DNA of 64,000 nucleotides from JAJZVS01 sp963708095 (GCA_963708095.1 OY970182.1:4402001-4466000), one strand, 5' to 3'; shown: positions 7,092 to 16,519, numbered from the stretch's first letter. The notes: generated by a model from the sequence alone, not told the origin. Numbers and translations are program-made.

Positions 7092-8429
7092 ATGGCCTCT
7101 GCGGCCGAACAGCTTGCGGCGAACCTCAACCTCGGCGTGCTGTCGAAGGCCACCGAGCTCAAGCAGCGCATCTGGTTCACCCTGGGTGCGCTGGTCGTCT
7201 ATCGGCTGGGGACCTACATTCCCATCCCCGGTGTCGATACGTCCGTCATGGCCGAGATGATGCGCCAGAACGGCGGCGGCATCCTCGGGATGTTCGACAT
7301 GTTTTCGGGCGGCGCGCTGGGGCGGATGACCGTCTTCGCGTTGACGATCATGCCCTACATCAGCGCCAGCATCATTATCCAGTTGATGACGGCCGCGGTC
7401 CCCTCTCTCGAGGCGCTGAAGAAGGAAGGTGAGCCGGGGCGCATCCGGCTCAACCAGTACACCCGCTACCTCACGGTGGTGATCGCGCTGGTGCAGTCCT
7501 ACGGGATTTCGCTCGGGCTGGAGTCCATGCATGCCGGGGCCGGGCAAGCAGTGGTGCATCCGGGCTTCGGCTTCCTGTTCACCGCCGTCGTCACCATGAC
7601 CGGCGGCACGATGTTCCTGATGTGGCTCGGCGAGCAGATCACCGCGCGCGGGGTGGGCAACGGGATCAGCCTCATCATCATGTCCGGGATCGTGGCCAAC
7701 CTGCCGAGCGCGTTTGCCTCGTTGCTGGAACTGGGCCACACGGGCGCGCTGTCGACCGTGTTCATCATCGGTTTCTTCATCCTGGCGGTGGCGGTGATCG
7801 GCTTCATCGTCTTCATGGAGCGGGCCTACCGAAGGGTGCCGGTGCAATATCCGAAGCGCCAGGTCGGCAACCGGATGTTCGGCGGCGATTCGACGCACAT
7901 GCCGCTCAAGATCAACACCGCCGGCGTGATCCCGCCGATCTTCGCGAGCTCGATCCTGCTGATCCCGGCGACGATCGCCGGCTTCTCCGGCGGCGGCGCG
8001 GGGTGGTTGCAGACGATCAGCACGACCCTGGCGCCGGGGTCGGTGGTGTACATGATCATCTATGCGGCGATGATCCTGTTCTTCTCCTTCTTTTATACGG
8101 CGGTGGTGTTCAACCCGCAGGAGACGGCCGACAACCTGAAGAAATACGGCGGCTTCGTCCCCGGCATCCGCCCCGGTACCGCGACGGCGGACTATTTCGA
8201 CTTCGTCCTCAGCCGGCTCACCGTGCTGGGCGGGCTCTATCTGGTGGCGGTGTGTCTGCTGCCGCAGATCCTGATCACCGACTACGGGCTGCCGTTCTAT
8301 TTCGGCGGCACCTCGATCCTGATCGTGGTGTCGGTGATGATGGACACGGTCACGCAGATCCAGTCGCACCTGATCGCCCACCAGTACGAGGGGCTGATCC
8401 GCAAAAGCCGGGCGAAGGGCCGACGATGA
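7092..8429 (+). CDS. secY: preprotein translocase subunit SecY
   Basis: A 445-residue multi-spanning membrane protein with the SecY features: an N-terminal amphipathic segment, the plug region (IPGVDTS..., GGILGMFDMFSGGALGRM), the cytosolic loop with EGEPGRIRLNQYTRY-like sequence, and a C-terminal loop ending GLIRKSRAKGRR. SecY is the protein-conducting channel of the inner membrane and works with SecE, SecG and SecA. Its TGA overlaps the adk ATG (ATGA). The location after rplO is the classical spc arrangement. Confidence 0.98.
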   Translation: MASAAEQLAANLNLGVLSKATELKQRIWFTLGALVVYRLGTYIPIPGVDTSVMAEMMRQNGGGILGMFDMFSGGALGRMTVFALTIMPYISASIIIQLMTAAVPSLEALKKEGEPGRIRLNQYTRYLTVVIALVQSYGISLGLESMHAGAGQAVVHPGFGFLFTAVVTMTGGTMFLMWLGEQITARGVGNGISLIIMSGIVANLPSAFASLLELGHTGALSTVFIIGFFILAVAVIGFIVFMERAYRRVPVQYPKRQVGNRMFGGDSTHMPLKINTAGVIPPIFASSILLIPATIAGFSGGGAGWLQTISTTLAPGSVVYMIIYAAMILFFSFFYTAVVFNPQETADNLKKYGGFVPGIRPGTATADYFDFVLSRLTVLGGLYLVAVCLLPQILITDYGLPFYFGGTSILIVVSVMMDTVTQIQSHLIAHQYEGLIRKSRAKGRR

Positions 8430-9085
8430 ACCTGATCCTTCTCGGGCCGCCGGGGGCGGGCAAGGGCACCCAGGCCAAGCGCCTGACCGAGCGCTACGGC
8501 ATCGCGCAGATCAGCACCGGGGACATGTTGCGCGCCGAAGTCGCCGCCGGTAGCCCGATTGGGCGGGAAGCCAAGGCGGTGATGGAATCCGGCGCGCTCG
8601 TCTCCGACGACATCATCATCCGCATGCTGGGCGCGCGCCTCGATCGCGCCGATTGCGCGCGCGGGTTCATCCTGGACGGGTTCCCCCGCACGGTGCCGCA
8701 GGCCGAGGCGCTCGAGCGCCTGCTGGCGGAAAAGCATCTGCGGCTCGATGCGGTGATCGAGCTCAAGGTCGATGACGCGGCGCTGGTCGAGCGGATCGCC
8801 GGCCGCTTCACCTGCGCGGCCTGCGGCGCCGGCTATCACGACCGCTTCCACCCGACCCGCGTGCCCGGCGTGTGCGACGCCTGCGGCGGGCAGCAGTTTG
8901 TCCGGCGCGCCGACGACAACCGCGAGACGGTCACCGCCCGGCTGGACGCCTATCATCGCCAGACCGCGCCCATCCTCCCGCATTACCAGGGCCAGGGCCG
9001 CTTCTTCAGCGTCGACGGCATGGCCGAGATCGACGAAGTTACACGCCAGATCGAAGCCGTGCTGGATCGGCTGCCGCCGGCCTGA
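8426..9085 (+). CDS. adk: adenylate kinase, long form with a Cys4 LID
   Basis: A 219-residue kinase that interconverts ATP+AMP and 2 ADP. The P-loop GPPGAGKGTQAKR is at residues 7-19, followed by the AMP-binding QISTGDMLR and FILDGFPRT segments. The LID (about residues 125-165) carries two Cys pairs (CAAC and CDAC), the zinc-binding version also seen in Gram-positive enzymes. It starts inside the secY stop codon, so it is likely coupled to secY. It ends the ribosomal cluster in this window. Confidence 0.98.
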   Translation: MNLILLGPPGAGKGTQAKRLTERYGIAQISTGDMLRAEVAAGSPIGREAKAVMESGALVSDDIIIRMLGARLDRADCARGFILDGFPRTVPQAEALERLLAEKHLRLDAVIELKVDDAALVERIAGRFTCAACGAGYHDRFHPTRVPGVCDACGGQQFVRRADDNRETVTARLDAYHRQTAPILPHYQGQGRFFSVDGMAEIDEVTRQIEAVLDRLPPA

Positions 9086-9182
9086 TCCCGCCGCACGTCG
9101 GCGCCGCGCGCGCATTGCGTCGCGGATACGCTCGCCGGTGACGCTGGGAGAAGGACACACGACTGGCAGAAGGACAGGTGGG

Positions 9183-10175
9183 ATGGCACGCAAGATCGCC
9201 CTCGGCGTCGGGCTGGCGGAATTCCCGTTCGAAACCGCGGCAGGATTTTGGCGCTGGGTCGACCTGCTGGAACAGGGCGGGATCGATTCGTTCTGGCAGA
9301 CCGACCGGCTGCTCGGCGCAACCCCGATCCTGGAAAGCCTGACCGCGCTCGCCGCGGTTGCGGGGCGTACCCGGCGGCTGAAATTCGGCGTGAACGTGCT
9401 GTCGCTGGCACTACGCGACCCGGTGCTGGCGGCCAAGCAATGCGCCACGATCGACGTGCTCTCCGCAGGGCGCCTGCTGCCCGGCTTCGGCATCGGCAGC
9501 CCGCAGGCCCCGGAATGGGCGGCGCTGCAGATCGACCAGGCAACCCGCGGGAGCCGCACCGACGAGGCACTGCAGGTGATCCGGCTGTTGTGGACTGGCG
9601 AGAAGGTTGATTTCCCCGGCCGCTACTTCCGCCTGACCGGGGCGCAGATCGCCCCGCGCCCGGCGCAGGCGGAGATGCCGATGTGGATCGGCGGCGGCTC
9701 GCCGGCCGCGGTCCGCCGCACCGCGCGTTTCGGCACCGGCTGGCAGGCGGGACCCGAGACGCCGGAGCAGGCGGCGGCGGTGATTGCCTCAATCCGGGAA
9801 GCACTCACGACAACCGGTCGCACGATCGAGCCGGACCACTACGGAGCCGGCATTCCGTTCCGCTTCGGCCCCCCTGACGACCCGGCCGTGGCCGCCGCCG
9901 CTGCGGCCTACCGCGCGCGCACCGGCCGCGATCCGGCCGGCATCTTCGCCGTCGGCGATGCGACGGCGATCCTCGTCCGCATGGCCGCCTATGTCGCAGC
10001 CGGGGTCAGCAAGTTCGTTCTTCGTCCGGTGGCCGCCGGAGAGGCGGAGATGCTGGCGCAGACCCGCCGGCTGATCGATCAGGTCCTGCCGCGGATCGGG
10101 ACGCTCGCCGGCGCCGGTGGCCCCCCGGATGGCGGAATGGTCAACGATCAAGAACCTCGCGTTATCAACATTTAA
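9183..10175 (+). CDS. LLM-class flavin-dependent oxidoreductase
   Basis: A 330-residue bacterial luciferase-like monooxygenase with a TIM-barrel fold, starting MARKIALGVGLAEFPFE. Visible family features are IDSFWQTDRLLG, LKFGVNVLSLALRDPVLAAKQ, LDVLSAGRLLPGFGIG (as IDVLSAGR) and MPMWIGGGSPAAVRRTARFGTGWQ. Such enzymes use FMN or F420; the substrate cannot be told. The ATG at 9183 has an AAGGACAGGTGGG purine run before it. The longer open frame upstream lies in adk and is discounted. It occupies the place where rpsM normally follows adk. Confidence 0.85.
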   Translation: MARKIALGVGLAEFPFETAAGFWRWVDLLEQGGIDSFWQTDRLLGATPILESLTALAAVAGRTRRLKFGVNVLSLALRDPVLAAKQCATIDVLSAGRLLPGFGIGSPQAPEWAALQIDQATRGSRTDEALQVIRLLWTGEKVDFPGRYFRLTGAQIAPRPAQAEMPMWIGGGSPAAVRRTARFGTGWQAGPETPEQAAAVIASIREALTTTGRTIEPDHYGAGIPFRFGPPDDPAVAAAAAAYRARTGRDPAGIFAVGDATAILVRMAAYVAAGVSKFVLRPVAAGEAEMLAQTRRLIDQVLPRIGTLAGAGGPPDGGMVNDQEPRVINI

Positions 10176-10185
10176 GGTGCAAGTC

Positions 10186-10208
10186 CGGACGTTTGGTATT
10201 AACGTCCG
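10186..10208 (+). promoter_or_regulatory. inverted repeat just upstream of the amidase start
   Basis: CGGACGT (10186-10192) and ACGTCCG (10202-10208) form a perfect 7-bp inverted repeat with a 9-base AT-rich loop. It lies 10 bases after the oxidoreductase stop and 5 bases before the amidase ATG at 10214. It could be a weak terminator, an operator, or a hairpin that masks the amidase ribosome-binding site. The sequence alone does not decide. Confidence 0.4.
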
Positions 10209-10213
10209 TGACC

Positions 10214-11110
10214 ATGTCCTCGCGTTCCTTTCTCGCGCGCCGCATGCTGTTGGCCCGGATCGGCACCGGACTCGGGGTGTTCGGCACCTTTCTGTTGCCC
10301 GGTGGCTTCGGGGTGGCGGAGGCGGCATGGCGCCGGCCGGCGTGGCGTCGGCCGCTCTGGCAGCCGCCACCGTGGAAGCCGCCGTTGGGGAAGCCGCCGC
10401 TGGCCGGTGGCCTGCCGCCACTGGTCATGATCGATCCCGGGCATGGCGGCCGCGATCCTGGGGCCATCGGCATCTCCGGCACCTATGAAAAGCACATCGC
10501 GCTCGACGCTGCCTTCGATCTCCGTCGTCTGCTGGAGGCTGACCGGCGCTACCGGGTGGCGATGACCCGCGCGCGCGATATGTTCATCCCGCTTGAACAG
10601 CGGGTGGAGCTGGCACAACGGGCCGGCGCCTCCCTCTTCGTGTCGATGCACGCCGATGCGCTGCGCGACGACGCGGCGGTGCGCGGGGCCAGCGTTTACA
10701 CCTTCGCTTCCCACGCGTCCGACCCGCAGTCCGCGGTGATCGCGGCGAGTGAGAATGCATCTGACGGTTATGTGAACCAGGCCTACCGCGGTCTGTCGCC
10801 GCAGGTCGCGCGCATTCTCGCCAGCCTGATGCGACGGGAGACGCGTACCCTGTCCGGCGCGCTGGCCGAGCGGATGGTGGGCTCGCTGGCAGACGTCACG
10901 CCCATGCTCGCGAACCCGGAACGCCATGCCGGGTTCGTCGTGCTCCAATCGGCAAAGATTCCGAGCATCCTGGTGGAGATGGGCTTCATGTCGAGCCCGC
11001 TCGATGAAGCCGCGTTGCGTCGTCCGGCGCATCGGCTGGCGGTGGCGACGGCGATGCGGCGGGCGGTCGATGCCTATTTCGTCGCCGACACGTACCAGAT
11101 GGCCGGCTGA
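10214..11110 (+). CDS. N-acetylmuramoyl-L-alanine amidase, secreted
   Basis: A 298-residue Amidase_3 (AmiA/B/C-type) zinc hydrolase that cuts the amide bond between MurNAc and the stem peptide. Start MSSRSFLARRMLLARIGTG gives a signal-like N-terminus with an Arg-rich stretch and hydrophobic core. A Pro/Trp-rich linker (about residues 35-65) precedes the catalytic domain. Zinc ligands are seen as IDPGHGGRDPG, the Glu of TYEKH and the His of SMHAD; the catalytic Glu is in VEMGFMSSPLDE. An in-frame GTG at 10193 is an alternative start. It lies upstream of a class A PBP, a common cell-wall pairing. Confidence 0.9.
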   Translation: MSSRSFLARRMLLARIGTGLGVFGTFLLPGGFGVAEAAWRRPAWRRPLWQPPPWKPPLGKPPLAGGLPPLVMIDPGHGGRDPGAIGISGTYEKHIALDAAFDLRRLLEADRRYRVAMTRARDMFIPLEQRVELAQRAGASLFVSMHADALRDDAAVRGASVYTFASHASDPQSAVIAASENASDGYVNQAYRGLSPQVARILASLMRRETRTLSGALAERMVGSLADVTPMLANPERHAGFVVLQSAKIPSILVEMGFMSSPLDEAALRRPAHRLAVATAMRRAVDAYFVADTYQMAG

Positions 11111-11230
11111 GGTCCGGACGGTTTTGGCAGGTCCCCGACAGGGACCCACACGCCCGCCCCGCTCGGGCATCCGCGCCCGATGCGTTGGCGCGCTGGTTCT
11201 TTGCGATCAAAAGTCCCATATCTCGCCGCC

Positions 11231-13822
11231 ATGACTGGTCCCTTTACAGCGGGCACCCCGCTCACCGCCCCGACCGGCCGCCGGAACGGGCCACACCATC
11301 CCGCGCGGCCGCCGCGGCGTGCGGGCTGGCTGCGCAAGCTGATGGGCGGGCTGCTCGGCGGGCTGCTCGGGGCCGCCACCTTGCTCGTGCTGGCGGGCGG
11401 GGCGGTGGTCTGGCTCGCATGGATGCGCTTCGCCGCCGACCTGCCGAGCATCGCCGGGCTGCGCAGCTACATGCCGCCGCTGATGACGCGCGTCTATGCC
11501 GGCAACGGCCAGTTGCTGGACGAACTGGCGACGCAGCGGCGCATCCTGGTGCCGTTTTCCTCGATTCCCCGCCCGCTGCAGAATGCCTTCCTCGCGGCGG
11601 AGGACCAGAATTTCTGGATCCATCCCGGGATCGACCCGGTGGCGATCGTGCGCGCGGGGGTGTGGGACCTGCTGCACCTGGGCAGCGGCCACCGCCCGCT
11701 CGGCGCTTCGACCATCACGATGCAGCTCACCAAAAACATGCTGCTGCAGCACCGAATGAATCTGGTGCGCAAGCTCGAGGAAGCGATCCTGGCGGTCAGG
11801 ATCGACCAGAGCCTGCCGAAGCAGCGCATCCTCGATATTTACCTGAACGAGATCTATCTCGGGGACGGCGCCTATGGCGTGGCGGCGGCGGCTGAGACCT
11901 ATTTCGGCAAGTCGCTCGATCAGCTCACCATCGCCGAGGACGCCTCGCTGGCTGCGCTGCCGAAGGCACCGCATAACTACGACCCGCGGCGCTTTCCCAA
12001 GGCGGCCCTGATCCGGCGCAACTGGGTGATCGACCGCATGGCCGACGACGGCTCCATCACCCGCGCCGAGGCCACGGCGGCCAAGGCGTCGCCGCTGCTG
12101 CCAGCGGTACGCCCGAGCCCGGCGCCTGTCCCCGGCGCCGAATGGTTCGCCTCGGACGTGCAGCACGCGCTGCTCGACCGGTTCGGGACCAGCCTCACGA
12201 TGGAAGGGGGGCTGACGGTCACGACAAGCCTCGACCCGCGACTGCAGGCGGCAGCGAACCGGGCAGTGCGCGACGGCCTCATGGCCTACGACCGCCGCAT
12301 GGGAGGCTGGCGCGGCCCGGTCGCCCGCCTGGCCGCATCCGGCGAGGCGGACTGGATCGGTCCGCTGAGCAAAGTGACGCCGCCGGCCGGCATGTTGTCC
12401 GACTGGCGGTTGGCGGTCGTGCTGCCGGGCGGGACGCCCGAGGCCCCACGCATCGGCTGGCTCGACCCCGCAATTGACGGCCAGCAGTCCGACAATCAGC
12501 AGTCCCCCGGCCGCCAGCCGCTGCCGCATACGGGGACGTTGAGCCTGGGCGGCGAAGTCTGGCGCCATCCGATGAACCCGGCAGGATACATGCAGCCTGC
12601 CTTCGCCGGCTTGGCGCAGATGGTTCGGCCCGGTGACGTCGTCATGGTGTGCCCGCCCGGGCCCGGTGGCTCGGCGGCGCTGCTGCGCCAGGTTCCCAAG
12701 GTACAGGGCGCGCTGGTCAGCCTCGACCCCACGTCGGGCCGGGTGCTCGCCATGGTCGGCGGGTGGAGCTACGGCGCGAGTCAATTCAACCGGGTGACCC
12801 AGGCGGCGCGTCAGCCCGGCAGCAGCTTCAAGCCGATGGTCTACCTCACGGCGCTGGAGCAGGGGTACTCGCCCAGTTCGCGCTTCCTCAACGCACCGAT
12901 CGTCGTGGACCTGGGTGCGGAGGGAATGTGGCGGCCGCACAATTACGAGGACAATTTCGGCGGACCGACGTCGCTGCGCGTCGCGCTCGAACAATCGCTC
13001 AACCTGGTCACGGTCCGGGTCGCGCGGCGGGTCGGCATGCCGGCGGTGGTGCGCACCGCCGAATTGTTCGGCATGGTGAAGCAGATGCCCGCGGTACTGC
13101 CGGCGGCGCTGGGCGCTGTGGACACGACGGTCCTGCGCGAGGCCGGCGCCTACGCCAGCCTCGCCGACGGCGGCCGGCGGGTCGTGCCGAGCCTGATCGA
13201 CAGCGTGCAGGACCCCGAGGGCCATGTGGTCTGGCGGCCGTCGGGTCTCGCCTGCGCGTGCGACTCGCTCGCCACGCCGCCGCAGATCGTCGATACCAGG
13301 ACCCGCCTCGCTGATCCGGACAGCGTGTTCCAGCTCGTCACCATGATGGAAGGGGTGATGACCCGTGGCACCGGGGCGCCGGTCAGCAAGGGTCTCGACC
13401 GTCCGCTGGCCGGCAAGACGGGCACATCGGAGAATTTCCAGGACGGCTGGTTCTCCGGCTTCAGCCCGCAACTCGTGACCGTCGTCTGGGTGGGGTACGA
13501 TACGCCCTCGACCCTCGGCCGTGGGCAGGCGGGCGCGGTGGTGGCAGGCCCGATCTGGCACCAGTTCATGGCGGCGGCGCTGAAGGGCCGGCCGGCTCTG
13601 CCCTTCCCGCAGCCGCAAGGGGTCACGATGGCGTCCTGGGACAGCGGCTCCGGCATGGTGACGGATGCATTCAAGCCGGGCCAGGTGCCCGGTGCCTCCA
13701 CCATGCCGCCGGCGTCGGGGGGGACGGCGGTCGCCGCCGTACCGTCCGGTGCGCCCGGCCCCGGCGCCCCCGCCCAACCGAGTTCGGCCGGCGTGGACAG
13801 TTCCCTTGGCGGGCTGTATTGA
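11231..13822 (+). CDS. mrcA: class A penicillin-binding protein 1A
   Basis: An 863-residue bifunctional peptidoglycan synthase. An N-terminal cytosolic tail and one membrane helix (about residues 40-65) precede the glycosyltransferase domain with EDQNFWIHPGID and GASTITMQLTKN. An OB-like insert follows. The transpeptidase domain has the SSFK active-site motif (PGSSFKP), SLN (EQSLN) and KTGTSEN. The C-terminal 50 residues are Pro/Ala-rich. ATG 11231 is preferred; an in-frame ATG at 11180 would add 17 residues. It acts in the periplasm, downstream of the amidase. Confidence 0.93.
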   Translation: MTGPFTAGTPLTAPTGRRNGPHHPARPPRRAGWLRKLMGGLLGGLLGAATLLVLAGGAVVWLAWMRFAADLPSIAGLRSYMPPLMTRVYAGNGQLLDELATQRRILVPFSSIPRPLQNAFLAAEDQNFWIHPGIDPVAIVRAGVWDLLHLGSGHRPLGASTITMQLTKNMLLQHRMNLVRKLEEAILAVRIDQSLPKQRILDIYLNEIYLGDGAYGVAAAAETYFGKSLDQLTIAEDASLAALPKAPHNYDPRRFPKAALIRRNWVIDRMADDGSITRAEATAAKASPLLPAVRPSPAPVPGAEWFASDVQHALLDRFGTSLTMEGGLTVTTSLDPRLQAAANRAVRDGLMAYDRRMGGWRGPVARLAASGEADWIGPLSKVTPPAGMLSDWRLAVVLPGGTPEAPRIGWLDPAIDGQQSDNQQSPGRQPLPHTGTLSLGGEVWRHPMNPAGYMQPAFAGLAQMVRPGDVVMVCPPGPGGSAALLRQVPKVQGALVSLDPTSGRVLAMVGGWSYGASQFNRVTQAARQPGSSFKPMVYLTALEQGYSPSSRFLNAPIVVDLGAEGMWRPHNYEDNFGGPTSLRVALEQSLNLVTVRVARRVGMPAVVRTAELFGMVKQMPAVLPAALGAVDTTVLREAGAYASLADGGRRVVPSLIDSVQDPEGHVVWRPSGLACACDSLATPPQIVDTRTRLADPDSVFQLVTMMEGVMTRGTGAPVSKGLDRPLAGKTGTSENFQDGWFSGFSPQLVTVVWVGYDTPSTLGRGQAGAVVAGPIWHQFMAAALKGRPALPFPQPQGVTMASWDSGSGMVTDAFKPGQVPGASTMPPASGGTAVAAVPSGAPGPGAPAQPSSAGVDSSLGGLY

Positions 13823-13886
13823 CCCGCCGTTTCCGCCGTCCTTTCTCGCAGCCGGTTCCACATCCGAACCTCGCCGAGCGCCCCCC

Positions 13887-15018
13887 ATGTCCGCTGAATC
13901 CGACGCCCTGAATGAACAGATCAAGCAGTCCGTCGCGCTGCTGAGGAGGCATCTTTGACTGGGATGTCGCGGAAGCCAGGCTCGCGGAGCTGAACGCCAG
14001 CGCCGAGGACCCTTCGCTGTGGAACGATGCGGCGCGGGCGCAGAGGGTGATGCGCGAGCGCAATCAACTCGCCGGCCGGATCGACGGTGTGCGCAAACTG
14101 GAAGCCGACGTCGCCGACACCATGGAGCTGATGACGCTCGCTGAAGCCGACGGCGATGAAGCGATGGCCGCCGAGGGCTTGGCGGGCCTGCGCGCGCTGG
14201 CCGACGAGGCGAAGCGGCGTGAGATCGAAAGTCTGCTGTCGGGCGAAGCCGACGCCAACGACTGCTATATCGAAATCAACGCCGGCGCCGGCGGCACTGA
14301 AGCCCAGGACTGGGCGGAGATGCTGATGCGCATGTACACCCGCTGGGCGGAAGCGCACGGCTACAAAGTACAACTGCTGGAAGCGAGCGAAGGCGAGCAG
14401 GCGGGGATCAAGTCCGCCACCCTGCAAGTAAGCGGCCCCGACGCCTACGGCTGGCTCAAGACCGAGGCCGGCGTGCACCGCCTGGTCCGCATCAGTCCGT
14501 TCGATGCCGCCGCCCGCCGGCAGACGAGCTTCGCCAGTGTCTGGGTGTATCCGGTTGTCGACGACACGATCGACATCGAGGTTCGCGACGCCGACCTGAA
14601 GGTGGATACCTACCGCTCCTCCGGCGCCGGCGGCCAGCACGTGAACAAGACCGAGAGCGCGATCCGCATCACCCATGTGCCGAGCGGTATCATTGTCGCC
14701 TGCCAGACCGACCGCAGCCAACACCGCAACCGCGCCATCGCGATGGAGATGCTGAAAGCCCGGCTGTACGAGCAGGAGCTGCAGAAGCGCGAGGCAGCAG
14801 CGACCGCGGTGGAGAACGCCAAGACCGATATCGGCTGGGGCCACCAGATCCGCAGCTACGTGCTGGCACCGTACCAGATGGTGAAGGACCTGCGCACCGG
14901 CGTGGAGAAGGGTAATCCGGCAGCGGTGCTGGACGGCGACCTGGACGCGTTCATGGCCGCCGCGCTGGCCGCACGGGTGGGCGCCACCCGCTCGGAGGCC
15001 AGCGCCCAGGCGCGCTAG
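13887..15018 (+). CDS. prfB: peptide chain release factor 2, with programmed +1 frameshift
   Basis: Frame 1 runs from ATG 13887 for 23 codons to an in-frame TGA at 13956-13958. Skipping T13956 continues in the +1 frame (DWDVAEARLAEL) to the TAG at 15016-15018, giving about 376 residues. The site has the classical parts: an internal Shine-Dalgarno AGGAGG (13944-13949) directly before CTT TGA C. The body carries the SPF anticodon-like tripeptide (RISPFDAAARR) and the GGQ catalytic loop (SGAGGQHVNKTESA). RF2 reads UAA and UGA, and its own level sets the frameshift rate, an autoregulatory loop. Confidence 0.96.
13944..13959 (+). promoter_or_regulatory. prfB +1 recoding site
   Basis: AGGAGG at 13944-13949, three bases, then CTT TGA C. 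This matches the E. coli RF2 frameshift cassette in order and spacing: the SD-like hexamer pairs with the 16S tail and pushes the ribosome from CUU into the +1 frame when RF2 is scarce. It is not a mutation, since both flanking frames encode RF2. Confidence 0.95.
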
Positions 15019-15274
15019 CGGTCCGCTGCCGACGCCTGCGTCCGGGCATCCGCGCACGCGGACGACGCGAACGGACCCGTGCTCCGCGGCGCGACGTGAC
15101 CCCGTTCCTTTTGGGTCAGATTCCAGGTGCCAACCCCTGCTGCCCCGGTGTCACCCGTCCGGGGCGGCGCGCCCGGGGGGCGGCGCAAGCCTCGCCCGCC
15201 GGCGGCAGGTTGTCCGCCTCCTGGTTCCCCGGCAGGATCGCCGGCAGAGACCTGCAAAACGCCCGAGGAACGTC

Positions 15275-16519
15275 CTGTCAATCACCCATCGCCGCCCGGC
15301 GCCGGCCCTTGCCGCGGGTCTGCTGTTCGCCGGTGCCGATTTCTGGCGCCTGCTTTATGTCGGCCTCGGCACCTTCACCGTCCGCTGGGAGGAAACCCTG
15401 GCCGTCGCAGTGTTCGTGTTTCAGCGGACCCGCTCACCGTTCTTGGTCGCCATGACGACCATGCTCCGGCTGCTGCCGATGGGGCTGTTCGGCGCGTTCC
15501 TCGGCGCCTGGGCGGAGCGGGTGGAACGTCGCACCGCCTTGCTGTTGGCCGTCGCGATGATGGGAGCGAACTCGGCGGTCGTCGCAGTGCTCGCCTTCAC
15601 CGGGCGGCTCACGGTGTGGGAAGTCGCGGCGGCAAGCTTCATCAACGGCATCGGCTGGGCGGCGGACAACCCGGTGCGGCGGGCCATGATGGGCGAGGCG
15701 GTGGGCACTGAGCGGATGGGCCTGGCCATGTCGCTCGATGTCGCCGCCACCACCGGCAGCCGTATGCTCGGCCCGGCGATCGCCGGGGCGCTGCTTGCGG
15801 TCGGGGGCATCGGCGCGGTGTTCAGCCTGAGCGTGGTCGTGTGCGCGACCGCCTTCGCGGCCACGCTTGCGGTACGCAGCCGTAACGCTGCAGCCGTGGT
15901 CGTGCGCGGATCGGTGCTGGCAGGGATCGTCGGCGGCCTGCGATATGCCCGGCGCGATCCGCGCCTCGTGGGCGTGCTGCTGGTGACCGTGATCTACAAC
16001 GTCTTCGCCTGGCCCTTCACAAGCATGGTGCCGGTGATCGCGGAGACGAACCTTGGGCTCGGTTCGGCCGCCACCGGCGTGCTCGCAAGCATGGACGGGG
16101 CGGGGGCGTTTGTGGGCGCCCTCCTGCTCGCGGTCCTGGTGCGGCGCCGTCATTTCGCCGTCGCTTATATGAGCGGCGTGATCTCCTATTGTTTGTTCCT
16201 GACGCTCTTTGCACTTCTGTCGGATGCGCGGCTCGCCGGAAGCGCGCTGTTCGTTGCGGGCTTCGGCGGCGCCGGGTTCAGCGTGATGCAGGCGACGCTC
16301 GTGTATCTGTTCGCCCCGGTCGAGATGCGCAGCCGCATGCTTGGTGTGCTGTCCGTGTGTATCGGCCTGGGACCGCTCGGCTTCGTGTTGATCGGCCTGA
16401 CGGCCGACGCGATCGGCGCGCGCGGGGCGACGGTGGCAACCGGGATCGAAGCGCTTGTTGCGCTGGCGGTCACCTGGCCCTGGTGGCGGGCGATCGGCGC
16501 GGCAGAGGCTGCGGTCTGA
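15275..16519 (+). CDS. MFS transporter (EntS/MFS_3-like exporter), uncertain start
   Basis: A 12-helix-type major facilitator protein. The first standard start codon, GTG 15410, gives 369 residues but begins inside the first helix. The frame is open upstream and encodes an MFS-like N-terminus (AAGLLFAGADFWRLLYVGLG), so a start near the CTG at 15275, a few bases after GAGGAA, is proposed. The helix 2-3 loop reads GAFLGAWAERVERR, similar to the motif A loop. It is most like drug or siderophore exporters; the substrate is unknown. Start codon choice is the weak point. Confidence 0.75.
   Translation: MSITHRRPAPALAAGLLFAGADFWRLLYVGLGTFTVRWEETLAVAVFVFQRTRSPFLVAMTTMLRLLPMGLFGAFLGAWAERVERRTALLLAVAMMGANSAVVAVLAFTGRLTVWEVAAASFINGIGWAADNPVRRAMMGEAVGTERMGLAMSLDVAATTGSRMLGPAIAGALLAVGGIGAVFSLSVVVCATAFAATLAVRSRNAAAVVVRGSVLAGIVGGLRYARRDPRLVGVLLVTVIYNVFAWPFTSMVPVIAETNLGLGSAATGVLASMDGAGAFVGALLLAVLVRRRHFAVAYMSGVISYCLFLTLFALLSDARLAGSALFVAGFGGAGFSVMQATLVYLFAPVEMRSRMLGVLSVCIGLGPLGFVLIGLTADAIGARGATVATGIEALVALAVTWPWWRAIGAAEAAV

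Noticed and set aside
11207..13924. A 905-codon open frame on the minus strand opposite the PBP1A gene
   Set aside because: It lies wholly opposite a well-supported penicillin-binding protein with all motifs; its product is Arg/His/Gly-rich without any domain. Long antisense frames are common in GC-rich genomes.
13956..13958. In-frame TGA in prfB read as a broken gene
   Set aside because: The stop is part of the conserved recoding cassette AGGAGG-CTT-TGA-C, and RF2 sequence continues in the +1 frame.
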